Shown: piece by piece, positions 34,806-44,803 of the stretch
Layout: every line of letters begins with the position of its first letter
Position numbering within the stretch: position 1 is the first letter of the stretch
Assembly: GCA_004794785.1 (NCBI GenBank)
Contig: SJOL01002185.1
Span: 285,054-349,053 of the forward strand
From: Opisthorchis felineus
Taxonomy: Eukaryota > Platyhelminthes > Trematoda > Opisthorchiida > Opisthorchiidae
DNA length: 64,000 nt
Direction: 5' to 3'
The notes under the pieces: model-generated
Told to the model about the DNA's origin: nothing
Databases searched by the model: none
What the model saw: only the letters and a program-made list of their open reading frames with translations
Program-made: the position numbers and the translations under genes

Positions 34806-36299
34806 TCAGCTTTGAACAACTGCCGCGCAATCTTTCGTGACTTTTCCGTTCTGTGCACTGAGAACAGGATCAACAACACAAGATGGCTCCGCATAATAAG
34901 CCTGTTTGACAGCACTGAGCTGGGCAACCCAGGCAGCCGCCTTTCCAGAAGGGTCCTCCAAATAGAAAGTCCGATTGGGAATGCGGATAAAAAATAACTT
35001 GTCGCTTTTTAATTCCAAGGTGAGAAAACTAGACCAAGGCACTTCGCCCTTCAGCGACATTGCATCCATATCAACGTAGAATAAGTGTGGTCCCTCAGTC
35101 AGCAAAAACATCCGTTTGCGAGCAAACAAACCTCGCCGCTTGAACAATACTCCTTGTTTGAGTATGAGTCGATTTCGTACAAATCGATGGTAGGGATTTT
35201 GCCGCTCCTGAGCAGAGAGCAATCGGCTGCGCTCCGTTTCTGGGATTGGTGTAACAGCAGAGGCGAATTCACATGACAATAGGTACATCTGTCCTTCATC
35301 AAAGCCTGTCGGTAAGCTGTCCCAATCACTTGGAGCAATTGGTTCTAAATTTGGAAGGAGTATGGGAGCTGGTTGATTTGGCAGAGAATCCCAATCGATT
35401 CCGCTAAAGAATGGGTGTTCCTGTACAGCCGCGGGACCGCCGTTAGTTGGACTGCCCAGTCTGTCCATTGGATTGATAACAAGTAATTTTTGCACCAAGT
35501 CCCGAGCGACTGCGTCAAAGCCATCAAGGAATTTATAGCATAAACCGAGTATCTGCTCAAAGATGTCATATGCGTGATGATGTTTTTCCGTTCGAAATGG
35601 AGGGCGACCGGAAATGAGTTGATACAACACACAGCCGAATGCCCAGTAGTCCATCAGGTAAGCCGTATCTTCGAAAGAGAAGGAATGGGAAGAGGATAGT
35701 GAGGATTCATCAGCAAACGAACGAGAGGACAGCATTTCTGGGCTCACATATTCCGGAGTGCCAGTAAAGCCGGGAGCTTTGACCTTCGGATCATTCAGGA
35801 TTATCGCTGATCCAAAGTCGGCCAATTTGATATGCATCGCCTCAGTGAGCAATACATTCTCAGGCTTTATGTCTCGGTGCACAATGGACTGTGTATGCAG
35901 ATAATTCAGTGCGACCAGTATCTCAGCAGCATAAAACCGAGAACAGGGAAGATCGAAAGAAGTGAGCCGGTTTAGATGAGTCAGCAGTTCTCCACCTCGA
36001 GCGTATTCCAGTACGAAAAACAGCCTTGATGCATCTTGGAAAGTATAGTGTAATCGGATGATAAAAACATGATTTACGCGAGTCAGTACCGCCTTTTCCA
36101 TGTGGACAGATTCAACAGCTTTGTTTCGCACAACGTGCTGTTTTTCGACAACTTTCATTGCAAGCTCCGCATTGCTGGCTATCTCTCGAACAACGTACAC
36201 GTTCGAGAAGGAACCCTGGCCAATCTCCTTGCCAAAACGAAAGTCTGAAGGACGGGGAACAGCTCTGCGGTGGCTAGGTCCTTGGTCCTCCCCGGACAT
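34806..36299 (-). CDS. PDPK1: 3-phosphoinositide-dependent protein kinase 1 homologue, single exon
   Basis: PDK1 phosphorylates the activation loop of AKT, S6K, SGK and other AGC kinases after PIP3 recruitment. Using Met at 36,299 (497 residues), the kinase domain spans about 20-305. It has glycine loop GQGSFSNV (27-34), catalytic Lys49, Glu68, HRD (141-143), DFG (161-163) and a D217-Y-W segment. The C-terminal PH domain lies at about 374-475. PIF-pocket positions Lys53, Val57, Gln88 and Leu93 match human K115, I119, Q150 and L155. Human R131 corresponds to Lys69. The activation-loop serine (human S241) is Gly177, with Thr179 two residues on. A Ser-rich insert fills about 191-213. The N-terminal extension is short. 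An acceptor-like TTTTTTATAG precedes the ATG by seven bases, so the longer frame from 36,347 is probably partly intronic. The stop is TGA at 34,806. Confidence 0.93.
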   Translation of the reverse strand: MSGEDQGPSHRRAVPRPSDFRFGKEIGQGSFSNVYVVREIASNAELAMKVVEKQHVVRNKAVESVHMEKAVLTRVNHVFIIRLHYTFQDASRLFFVLEYARGGELLTHLNRLTSFDLPCSRFYAAEILVALNYLHTQSIVHRDIKPENVLLTEAMHIKLADFGSAIILNDPKVKAPGFTGTPEYVSPEMLSSRSFADESSLSSSHSFSFEDTAYLMDYWAFGCVLYQLISGRPPFRTEKHHHAYDIFEQILGLCYKFLDGFDAVARDLVQKLLVINPMDRLGSPTNGGPAAVQEHPFFSGIDWDSLPNQPAPILLPNLEPIAPSDWDSLPTGFDEGQMYLLSCEFASAVTPIPETERSRLLSAQERQNPYHRFVRNRLILKQGVLFKRRGLFARKRMFLLTEGPHLFYVDMDAMSLKGEVPWSSFLTLELKSDKLFFIRIPNRTFYLEDPSGKAAAWVAQLSAVKQAYYAEPSCVVDPVLSAQNGKVTKDCAAVVQS

Positions 36300-36325
36300 G
36301 AAAAAGCTATAAAAAACAAGACCAT
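36300..36325 (-). promoter_or_regulatory. 3' splice acceptor just upstream of PDPK1 start
   Basis: The minus strand reads CTTGTTTTTTATAG up to 36,307, then CTTTTTC and the ATG at 36,299. The pyrimidine-rich stretch and AG look like a 3' splice site. With no upstream coding exon visible, this suits a 5' UTR intron or a spliced-leader acceptor. Confidence 0.5.
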
Positions 36326-37315
36326 AACATGCATGTGGAATAGGCATAACGGTACTGGGAATTCTTTAATACGGCGTCAAGTCAGCTCAGACAAGAAATT
36401 GACACTATAACGGACACAGACCAGAAAACAGCCTAACTGGAGCCTCAATTGCCACAGTTCGCTAACCAGGCATAACACTACCTTCATGTTGTAACAATAC
36501 GGTCTACAAAAGGATACTCGTCCACCGTTCAAGCAGCTAAAAACCGGGCTAGTATTAGGTGAATCTAATGAACCTAGGAATGAAGAGTGACGGATAAGTA
36601 TGACAAATAGTGCAGATGCAGCTGAACACATGCTAATTGTGTAAATACTTTCAGCCCAAACCATATAAGATGAAACTTCCGCCTTGGAAAACTCGAGCTT
36701 CCGGTCTTACAGTACGTTTTGAAGTTAGGTGGCTAGCCCAGAACCAGCCTGTTTGTCTAATTTAGATAGATAATAAATTTTTATGGGCTCGGTCTAAAAG
36801 ACTTCGCTCTTCTACCACAAGTAATAGATCAAGTCCTTAATGGATTAAGGAATAACCTTCAAATAAATGAATTGCGCGGAATCACTGCGTCACCCAAGCC
36901 AAGCCAAAAGAGAGTTTTCGTCGGTTGGTAACGGGAAAGGCGTGTTAATTTAGCGGTCGCTAATCAATAATTGTATAGGCCTTCTTTCTAAAAAACAGCG
37001 CCATTCGATAAGCGACGATGATTTCGAAAACAAAGCGTTAAATTAACAGCTATGGCGATATCCGGTGCGTCAGTTTTAGGCATTATCGTCATCATCGACA
37101 GCATCACATTAGTGCTCAACACTGATGCTTCGCTGCTGAACAACCATGAATTAGTTGAAAGCCAAAGTAGGACTTTTCGATATGTTTCATCTACTATACT
37201 TGTTCTTCGACTGCTATCACCTTGAATTGACGCACAACGGAAGTAGTTTTTCCAACGAAAAAGTCCGGAGTTTTTCAAATGTAATCCCTGCCCCGGAAAA
37301 AAACATTAGCTGGTC
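36326..37315. other. Upstream flank of PDPK1, no gene seen
   Basis: Short ORFs only; the promoter is presumably here or beyond, but no element is identifiable. Confidence 0.4.
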
Positions 37316-37395
37316 CTAGTGACGGAGTGGATAAATTCGTGGACTATCATGTCGATGGTGGGTTCAAACCCCACGTGGGCGTCCTCGAATTGTCT
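37316..37395 (+). repeat. tRNA-like sequence, probably a SINE head
   Basis: GTGGGTTCAAACCCCAC (about 37,367-37,383) forms a perfect 5-bp T-arm around a B box. An A-box-like GACGGAGTGGATAAATTCGT lies about 30 nt upstream. The acceptor stem does not close, so a functional tRNA gene is unlikely. The body differs from the SINE family at 16, 27.6, 33.9 and 43.8 kb. Confidence 0.45.
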
Positions 37396-37434
37396 GCTGT
37401 CTTGATATTTGTGGGAATGTTTCAGGAAGAGAGA

Positions 37435-37710
37435 AAATAAATTTTAACGGGCCCTGCTTCTCTGGTCTGACTGCTCCCCTTGGGCCTGCTGGCGCGGTTT
37501 TACCTTGTGGAACGAAGTTCCAGCCAGTGTAGCCCGCGGGATCACTCCAACAATCAAGCCAGACCACCACGTTAAGGTGGCAGCTTTAGGTCGGGTCAGG
37601 AAGGACATGAACAAACCATAGTTGTCACCTCTACGAGGAAGCTTAGAGGTTAACATTGACAACCAGTTCCAAACACACGACGTCGAGCGTTGTTATTGTT
37701 GATGTGGGCC
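37435..37710 (-). pseudogene. Fragment of the RTE LINE leader region
   Basis: Minus-strand reading YTGWNFVPQGKTAPAGPRGA (from about 37,530 downward) matches CTGWNSVPKGSTMPGRPTRS in the leader of the 16.8-20.9-kb LINE. The flanking DNA, including GTTGTTATTGTTG near 37,691, also matches. Only this part of the leader is present. Confidence 0.6.
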
Positions 37711-38555
37711 ATATTTCTTAGGTAGCGGTGACCAAAGCAAGTTTGTCCGTGGACGTCCTCCACCGGACAATCATGCTTCAGAAGAGTTTAGTAGTATGGG
37801 CACACTATGGTGGTATGCACGAAAGACGGCTATCTCGTCGACTCCACAAGTGATAGAGTGGTGAAATCTGTGACACCTTCGGTGATTAACAGAAACTATA
37901 TCCCTCAGACCGCAGTTACAATAAAAACTTCCCAGGTCTTAGTGTCTCGTGAGTAGAGAATAAAACCAAAGAGGAGGGCAGAATCCATCATTTTATTTAG
38001 TGTTCTGTGCCCTCCAGTGTTGAGTAACACACCAGGACTATTTCATCCGCACATTCAAAATATCCGGTTGATTCACATAGGAGTAGTTCCACAGTGTTCG
38101 TCACAGTATTCATCATGTTCCTGACGACGTGGCGATGAAAACGTTGAATAAGGACGGGGATAACGGACACCATTGTCCTACTCCGCTCGAAATGTTGAGG
38201 CGTCAATAAAGTTTACCGTAGGTCCACGTTTGCATAGATGTGAATGTACAAAAACTTCATCATACTGACGAACTTATCCGGCATTCAATTTTTCACCAGG
38301 CAATCTCAAAATACAGCTCGACCGCCAGCGTCGAAAGAAATCAGGGAGTGAGATGGTCAGTCTTTGATATTCGTAACGTAGTTCCAGCTCAGTTCAGTTT
38401 TTCAGCTCACAAAACGTGCACCGAAGCGCAGTGGTCCCGGCTGCTACAGCTTCGTTCACCGAAGATAAGAGAATGAGAGCCACCTGCCAGAGGCGATCGT
38501 CCAATCAAATCACTGACGTCAAATGGCTGTTTATCCAGTATGTAAGTGAATAAGA
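37711..38555 (-). pseudogene. Anonymous DNA with a possible decayed RT segment at 37,997-38,206
   Basis: Most of this stretch shows nothing recognisable. The minus-strand frame at 38,206-37,997 includes VELLLCESTGYFECADEIVLVC. Its CADE could be a decayed YADD box in a LINE-like context. This is a weak call based on one motif. Confidence 0.3.
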
Positions 38556-38559
38556 GCTA

Positions 38560-40860
38560 CACATTCAAGGCGATAGCCAGATACAAAACCACTATTGGCT
38601 GTGTGACAGCCATATCTGTAAGGGTCACTAGCCTTTGGTTTGTCTCTTTTCTCGGCTCCCATGCGGGGAGACGACAGTTACTAACGCGGATCAATTGACA
38701 GATGAGGCCTGCCCTGCTTCGTCGCCAAATCATGGGTTGACCACCTCTCGATCGTCTCCATCCGATACAAGACTGGGCGAAGAAAGCTCTACGAGGAAAA
38801 CGGTCCTCTGGCATACGAAGTACATGGCCTAACCATTGTAACCTGTGCAGTGTGACCAGCTCACCTATGGAGGGAGAATGGACTTCCCATCCAGCGTGCT
38901 TCAGCAATACTGACCTGGTGTTTCCTCCAGACTCGTCCAATGCTTCCGAGGCACGTATGGTCAAACAGATAGCCTTAGAATGTCTTCCGTACGCAATGGC
39001 CACGCTCTGATCAATGAAGTAGGACAGATCTGACCGCGGCATTATACGCTACAGCCATAAGAATCAAGCCGATATCACGTTGGCATAACAAATGGAGGAG
39101 GTTGAAAAAAAGCTGCCCCGGCCCTCTCAATTCGAGAATTCATTTCGCCTGTTTGCAGTCCGCCGGAACTGTTGTAGCTACCCAGACAAACGAACTTATC
39201 TACTAAACCGGTCAGTTCACCTGCAACCATGAGATTTGGGTTGGATCTCAACCACTCTTGCCATGAAACTTCGAAATTTACACGTTAGAAACAAACACCG
39301 ATATATGCAGCAGAATTATTTAGGTTATTTGAAATTGTTTGCATTTCAAAAGCGTCCGATCCAAGAGTAATATGATCGGCGTACTCAGTGTCCGTGAGCG
39401 CACACCCCGGGAGTATTTCGATCACCGAGCTGTTAGGGGCAAGTAAAGAAGGTTAAAACAGCATATCGATTACGAAGCCGGAGAGAAAGATCGACAGAGC
39501 ATATCTTTGCCTGATAACCCTGGATGTCGTGAACTCACTGGAAAATATGCCACAGACAAGTATGCGTACACAAGAGGAGGCATATAAAGTCTTTTTAAGG
39601 GAAAGAAATCTAGAAGGGACACTCTTTATCGTCAGACACTGCCACAGTTTCTGACGATCAACGGAGTCAAGGGCGGATGTGAGATAGAGAAAGATGATCA
39701 CTGTTGATCAATGGAAGGAGTGGCGCAGTCACACTATTTGTTGCAAAGTGAAGATATGATCGATTCAACCCCGCCCATGGCAAAAACCAGATGAATCTAG
39801 CTAATCTGGCTCCTACGATGAGGGGCCAACCTTCGCAGGGTAATACCAGAGAGCACCTTGGAACTTATAGCCACTAGATTGATCTCCCGGTGATTTCTGC
39901 ACGATGCTCTTGCATCCTTGAATATGGGAACCACCGTTGAGGTGCGCCACTCTGTTGTTATTTCTTCCTCATTCCAGACTATTTGGACTAGGTTAGGTTA
40001 GCCACAAGGGACTTGCCACCTGCTTTGAAGAGCGCAGGGAGAAAACCCTCTGGTCTATGTGCCTCAATCAACGAGGTTTCCTCTGCACTTCCACCGTCAA
40101 TGGCGGACTGAAATCGATGTCCCACTCGGGTTCAGTCAGTGATTCGAGAAAGTAAGCTAACGGGACCCAGCCGAACTGTCACTCAAAGTGTTCAGTCCAT
40201 CGTTGAAAACCATGCTTCTGTGAATGGATTGAGGTCCCATACTTCTCAAAGATCGTTTCACAAACAACCACCTTCCTCGGACCAGTTGATAACGTTAGCC
40301 AAAACAGGGTGCGATTGTTTTCTGTTACAGAAGCTCTCTCCGTTTCTCGGACTTTTGCTATCCACCAGCGCTCTATCAATCCTCAGAATCTTCATTATTC
40401 GGTGTTTGAGAGATCTGCGCGCGCGATCACAGTCGTGTTGCTGGTAGTCTTCGTGGTTTTAATCAGAGCTTCTGATTGTGACGAGACCCAGTGTTCATTA
40501 GGGTATCCGAACGACCTCGAGTAGACAGTATCAAAGGCTGTGAGGATGGATTCTTCCATCTTTCTCTAATCATCTTCTAAATCGCTATTTTGTCTGTCGA
40601 CCTCTGGAAGATTCTCAGTCAACTCAACGCCACAGTGCTGACGCCGGACACCCACGGCCCGATGCTTCGCGTGTCACCGTAAGGCCAGAGGCCTTGTCAC
40701 AATCAGAGTTAAAATGACGCCCTTGTGGTTACTACATTCGCTGCGAGCACCATTTTTGAAAATAGGCACTATATGTTTGGACGGTCAGGTCCTAACAAAC
40801 AATTTGATGTTCTGTAATATTTCACTAAGGTTTCATTTTCTCTGTTGTAGCCAACTGAGT
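38560..40860 (-). pseudogene. RTE/SR2-like LINE, degenerate
   Basis: The 3' part is best kept. The frame 39,042-38,557 contains LVTLHRLQWLGHVLRMPEDR and GQPMIWRRSRAGLICQLIR, the C-terminal zinc-finger-like region of the family. Upstream lies FLYLTSALDSVDRQKLWQCL (RT motif A with one Asp replaced, about 39,690), then a YADH variant of motif C near 39,385. The endonuclease-RT linker at 40,379-40,179 includes TIFEKYGTSIHSQKHGFQRW. A separate RT scrap, PIFKNGARSECSNHKGV, lies at about 40,720-40,770 and is out of order, so the 5' end is rearranged. The copy belongs with the 17-kb subfamily. Confidence 0.75.
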
Positions 40861-40861
40861 T

Positions 40862-41023
40862 GCAGCGCTCTTTCTTATATTGGTTCATTCTCAATATGAA
40901 AATCCTTCATTCGGTCTACTTCGTCTTCTTCCTTGGGATTTCCAGCTCAAGTACTCGGAATATTCAAGGCGATAGAATAAGTTCCCCCAATCTCCTAAAT
41001 CACTAGCTACCACATTTACAACA
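40862..41023 (+). repeat. Probable LTR remnant upstream of gag fragment
   Basis: The end CACATTTACAACA (to 41,023) and an internal TACTTCGTCTTCTTCC resemble the LTR found at 44,494-44,659 (TATTTCGTCTTCTTTC and GACTTTCACAACA). A primer-binding-site-like TGGCGAGGTGTCTCCC follows at 41,025. The 5' border is uncertain. Confidence 0.45.
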
Positions 41024-41039
41024 CTGGCGAGGTGTCTCC

Positions 41040-41935
41040 CACGATGTCAATTCCAGGTGATTTTAGAACACCAGCAGAAGCAGTCTGAGCACGCGCAGCT
41101 GCAGCAGGAAGAGCAATTTGAGCACACATAGCTGAAATTCATAGAAGCGCTGACCAAAAACCTGAGTGTTCAGACTCCAGAAAGTAGCATAAGTCAACCA
41201 TCAATTTCATCTGCAGACTATATTGATAATTCTATCACCGAATTTATTTTTTGACGCGCATGCAGATCGAACTTTCGACTTTTGGTTCAAAAGGTATGAA
41301 GATATACTCAAAGTTGATTTCGCCAAGCGAGATGACCTATGGAAGATACGGCTGTTACTTCGGAAACTTGGCACACGTGAACATAACCGATACACGAATT
41401 ACATAATTCTTAAACAACCCAATGCTATCCAGACCCTCACGCAAATCTTTGGGGACAACACGTCCTTGTTCAAAATCCGATACCAATGCCTTAAATTGGT
41501 CATGAAGGATGATGACTTTGTCGGGTTTGCAACACTTGTCAATCGAGAATGCGAGCGCTTCAAGCTCAGCGATATGGCATCCAGTCCTCTCATCATGCAA
41601 ACATCCACACAAGATTATTGCACAAAACTGAACATAACCAAAAGAAAACCTTAAAGGAGCTCAGTGCAGAATATCACCGTCACATCCAACTGAGCCAGGA
41701 CAACACAATGATCAGCCAAGTATCATCTGGGTCATGCGACATGGTGCACCGTTTTTCTAAGAATAGTAATAAGGTGTTTCGGCGCAACTCCCATTTCAAA
41801 CACAATAAGCCCTCTACATCGTATTAGCCTTGTGGTGAGTGGCATTACGTCCGCTTTTTTCCGTTCAGAAACCACCAATGCCAAAATTACCGTCGTAGCG
41901 GTCATTAGGAAGGATTTCGATTCCCACGAAGATCA
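41040..41935 (+). pseudogene. CsRn1-like Ty3/gypsy Gag fragment
   Basis: The plus-strand reading starts with a Gln-rich coiled region (ILEHQQKQSEHAQLQQEEQF) and TKNLSVQTPES. It continues with FDFWFKRYEDILKVDFAKRD and IRLLLRKLGTREHNRYTNYI, then FKIRYQCLKLVMKDDDFVGF and ATLVNRECERFKL. This order matches Gag of trematode CsRn1-type elements. A zinc-finger remnant, CGEWHYVRFFPFRNHQC, lies at about 41,832-41,883 with some Cys positions lost. In-frame stops and one deletion show decay. No pol follows on this strand; RTE sequence takes over near 42,000. Confidence 0.7.
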
Positions 41936-41999
41936 CCGAAAGAACGCATTCAAAACGTTTTCTAAATCACAAAGGAAACGATTTCGGCCTGGCGATCTA

Positions 42000-44493
42000 G
42001 AGGCTGTTGCGGCAGGGTGTGCATGGGTTGGTGTCGTCCCAAGTTACTAGGCGGAAGGATACTGGATACCGTTGGTAGTCGCCTCTGTGTGGTTCGTCTG
42101 TGGAGTCTCGCAAGCGGAAAGTTGACCAATGTTTGTTTACCGTATCTCCTTGCGCCCCAACCGACTTTAACCCTGACACCATCAAAGATACGTTTTATGA
42201 CGCCCTGATTGCCCTAATGCGGCGAGCTAAAAGCGCAGATATAGTTTTGGTCGCCGAAGATCTGAATGTACAAGTGGTAGGCATAGCGCATCTGAGACTT
42301 AATTAGGTAGTCGACATGGATTAGACTCGGTACGTACGGACACTGATCAACGATTCCTTCGGCTATGTGCTGACCGCAGGCTAATTTTATGCAGTAGTAA
42401 CTTCCGAAATAGCCGAAGTCGTTTGGCCATCTTATGTCCTCCAACGGCGTACCAGCCACGAACTCAAATTGATCACGATGCCATCAGTTACCGATGGAGT
42501 GGATCAATAACTGATTGCAACTCGCCCTAGAACACATTTGTGGATCCCGAACACGCGCCCGTCCGGAGTCGCTTCTCCTATCCTTTTCAAAGACCGCGTA
42601 AGGTGCGGAAAAGTCGCCTTGCAACCGAAAGCCTGATAGATCCGGATGTTGTCTTCCAGGGTTTCTTCCAGATTCTCCACCATCAGACTCGAATTCATAC
42701 TGAAACAAGATCACCACCTGTTTGCACAGTGCTGGGGGTTTCGCCTGTGGCATGACGCTACCAGGCCCACTCAAGCACTGGATATCAGACCAGTGGCACT
42801 ACTTAAATCTTGGAAAAGTATCCCAGCCGGCCCCGACCATAATTTTGTCCGACGAATTATCAGACGTGGGGTGAAAGTGAGCGCGCGTGCCAATCGTGGA
42901 GTCTGGAGGACACGGATAGCCAAGGAAATGGAAGAGGTCCATAAAGTCAGTAATGCTGGAAGATTATCTCAGCTGATCTGTGCGACCTGTCACAAGAAAC
43001 CACCTGTGAGCGAAACCATCAAGGATCAGAATGGAGTGACTATCTTGAATAAAGAAGAACGCCTCGACCGTTGGGCCGAAAACTTCCTGTGGCCACCAGC
43101 TGCCACTCATCTGGAACCTACAGCTGACGTAGAAGCCTGGACAGGGAACGTAGAACCTCTTACGGCTCGGACGTTTATGGCTGCACGTGTTCTCTTAAGC
43201 GCCACCAAGCTTCCGGTCCGGATGACCTCCCACCCGCATTGTTCAAAGATGGGGGTAAAGTCCTCAGTCAGCGCTTGTCTGATCTGTTTACCTGCATGTG
43301 GGAAAAGGCGACTGTCCCGAACAACTGGGGAGAGTTGGTGACAGTGCCCATTTTCAGAAAAAAAGGGGCTCGTAGTGAGTGTGATAACCACAGAGGTATC
43401 AGCTTGACCCCTGTCATAACGAGACTGTTGACGTCACTTGTGCTTGGTCGCCTTATGGTGGCTCGTGAAACACTGACTCGAGAGCAGCAGACGGGTTTCC
43501 GGCCTGATGGGGGCTGAGTTGACCAAATCTTCACACTCCGCGCTAGAACAACGTCCCTCGTACAATCAACCCACAATTTTAATATTCCCGGGTTTTCAAG
43601 GCACATTGGATTCCGTTGACCGGTCTGTTCTCTTTGACACGCTTGCTCATCAAGGAATGCCCCGGAAGCTTGTGACACAATACGTTCATTCTGTTCTCAG
43701 AATTTCGGACATGTGAGAGTCTATAGAGCTCTCCAAGAGCTCCTGTACACAAAGCGGTATCCGTTAGGGGTGTCCAATCTATCCATTCTTATTTACTTTC
43801 GTGATCGACGGAATAATGATCGTTTAGCTGTAACGCCTTTTCGGTGCCTAGCTGTCATGCCATCCGAAAGAAGCACGAGGGCTGGTATACTGTTAGGTTG
43901 CTCAAGCCTAGGCAGAAGTCGAGATGCAGAGGTCGAGTTCGAACCACGGACGTTGCGGTTAGTAAAGTTGCGCTCTAACAACTGAGCCAACCCGCTCTGA
44001 TGGAACAACGAGACGCATCCTGGAAGGTCTTCAAAACTCCGATGTTCAGATAACCTCTGACTGAAACCTTATTGGTCTGGAATATGCGGTCGACATCGCT
44101 CTTGCCCACAAAGAGAAGGCGGAGATGTTTTTGGATGAACTGACCAAAGTTAGTCCGTCCTTTGCTATGCGCTTTGCACCCACAAAGTGTATGGTCATGC
44201 AGTTACTGAACACGTCACTTATTTTCCATGGAGAGGTACTCAAAGTTGTGGAGTGTTTTGCGTACCTTGGAAATTGTATTAGTTCTGACTGTAGTGTAAC
44301 AGGAGAGGTCAATGCACGAATCTGCAAGGCTCGGGTCACGTTTGTTAATTTGAGATACCCATGGCGTCAAAACGGTATATCCCTGAATCGCAAGGGGTGT
44401 ATCAGGCTACAGTACGACTGTTTTGTTGCATAGCTGGGACTTGGCCTGTTCGAGCAGCAGAACTGAGGGGTCTTCCGGTCATCAACAAATGTT
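42000..44493 (+). pseudogene. RTE/SR2-like LINE, degenerate, interrupted by SINE and cut by LTR element
   Basis: The plus-strand reading begins in the endonuclease (about 42,030) and passes a decayed GDMN box near 42,255. The linker TCHKKPPVSETIKDQNGVTI appears near 42,990. RT blocks are DDLPPALFKDG (about 43,222), PIFRKKGARSECDNHRGISL (about 43,347), TGFRPDGG (about 43,490) and FVIDGIM (about 43,798). A SINE sits at 43,820-44,001. After it come RRILEGLQNSDVQI, EYAVDIA (YADD lost) and the thumb YLGNCISSDCSVTGEVNARI. It ends abruptly where LTR sequence starts at 44,494. Frameshifts and stops are numerous. Confidence 0.8.
43820..44001 (-). mobile_element. tRNA-derived SINE nested in RTE LINE, with target-site duplication
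   Basis: On the minus strand the head GGTTGGCTCAGTTGTTAGAG (A box) and GGTTCGAACTC (B box, 43,935-43,945) are followed by the family body CTGCCTAGGCTTGAGCAACC and end GCGTTACAGCTAAACGA. Direct repeats GGAATAATGA (43,810-43,819) and GGAACAACGA (44,002-44,011) flank it with 8 of 10 matches. The LINE coding sequence continues across when one repeat copy is removed. Confidence 0.8.
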
Positions 44494-44659
44494 TGTTGTG
44501 AAAGTCAAGTAGTTCCAGGTTGAGATTTGAAAGAAGACGAAATAGAAGGGCATAATGTACGCTTTAATCGTCTAATAACGGTAGTACGTGAGCTGAAAGT
44601 ATAGAGTGAGAATTACCAGTTAATGATTTATGAAAGGTATGGTTTACATAGTCATGACA
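44494..44659 (-). repeat. 3' LTR of Ty3/gypsy-like element
   Basis: On the minus strand a polypurine tract GGCGGAGAGAA (44,670-44,660) is followed by TGTCATGAC..., and the segment ends ...TTTCACAACA at 44,494, giving TG..CA ends and 166 bp. The end resembles the segment before the gag fragment at 41 kb. The 5' LTR partner was not found near 46.6 kb. Confidence 0.5.
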
Positions 44660-44803
44660 TTCTCTCCGCCTTTAAATAATTGTGTACTTTTGCGTCGAAA
44701 TGTAAAGAACTTAAAGCTGTGGTCTGATCACCTGCCGTCAAGCCTTCACACGTTAAAGCTGTGGTAGTTACGTGGAGCCGTTTACGCCTCTCTCCTGCGC
44801 AGA

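Noticed and set aside
24290..36299. A dedicated PDK1-MBOAT operon with linked lipid-signalling function
   Set aside because: The 3-kb gap, independent repeats between the genes and lack of transcript data leave this as speculation only.
36300..36347. Longer PDPK1 start giving 513 residues
   Set aside because: The extra 16 codons span an acceptor-like TTTTTTATAG and do not resemble a PDK1 N terminus; the Met at 36,299 is preferred, though not proven.
37316..37395. A functional tRNA gene
   Set aside because: Only the T-arm and an A-box-like stretch fit; the acceptor stem does not close.
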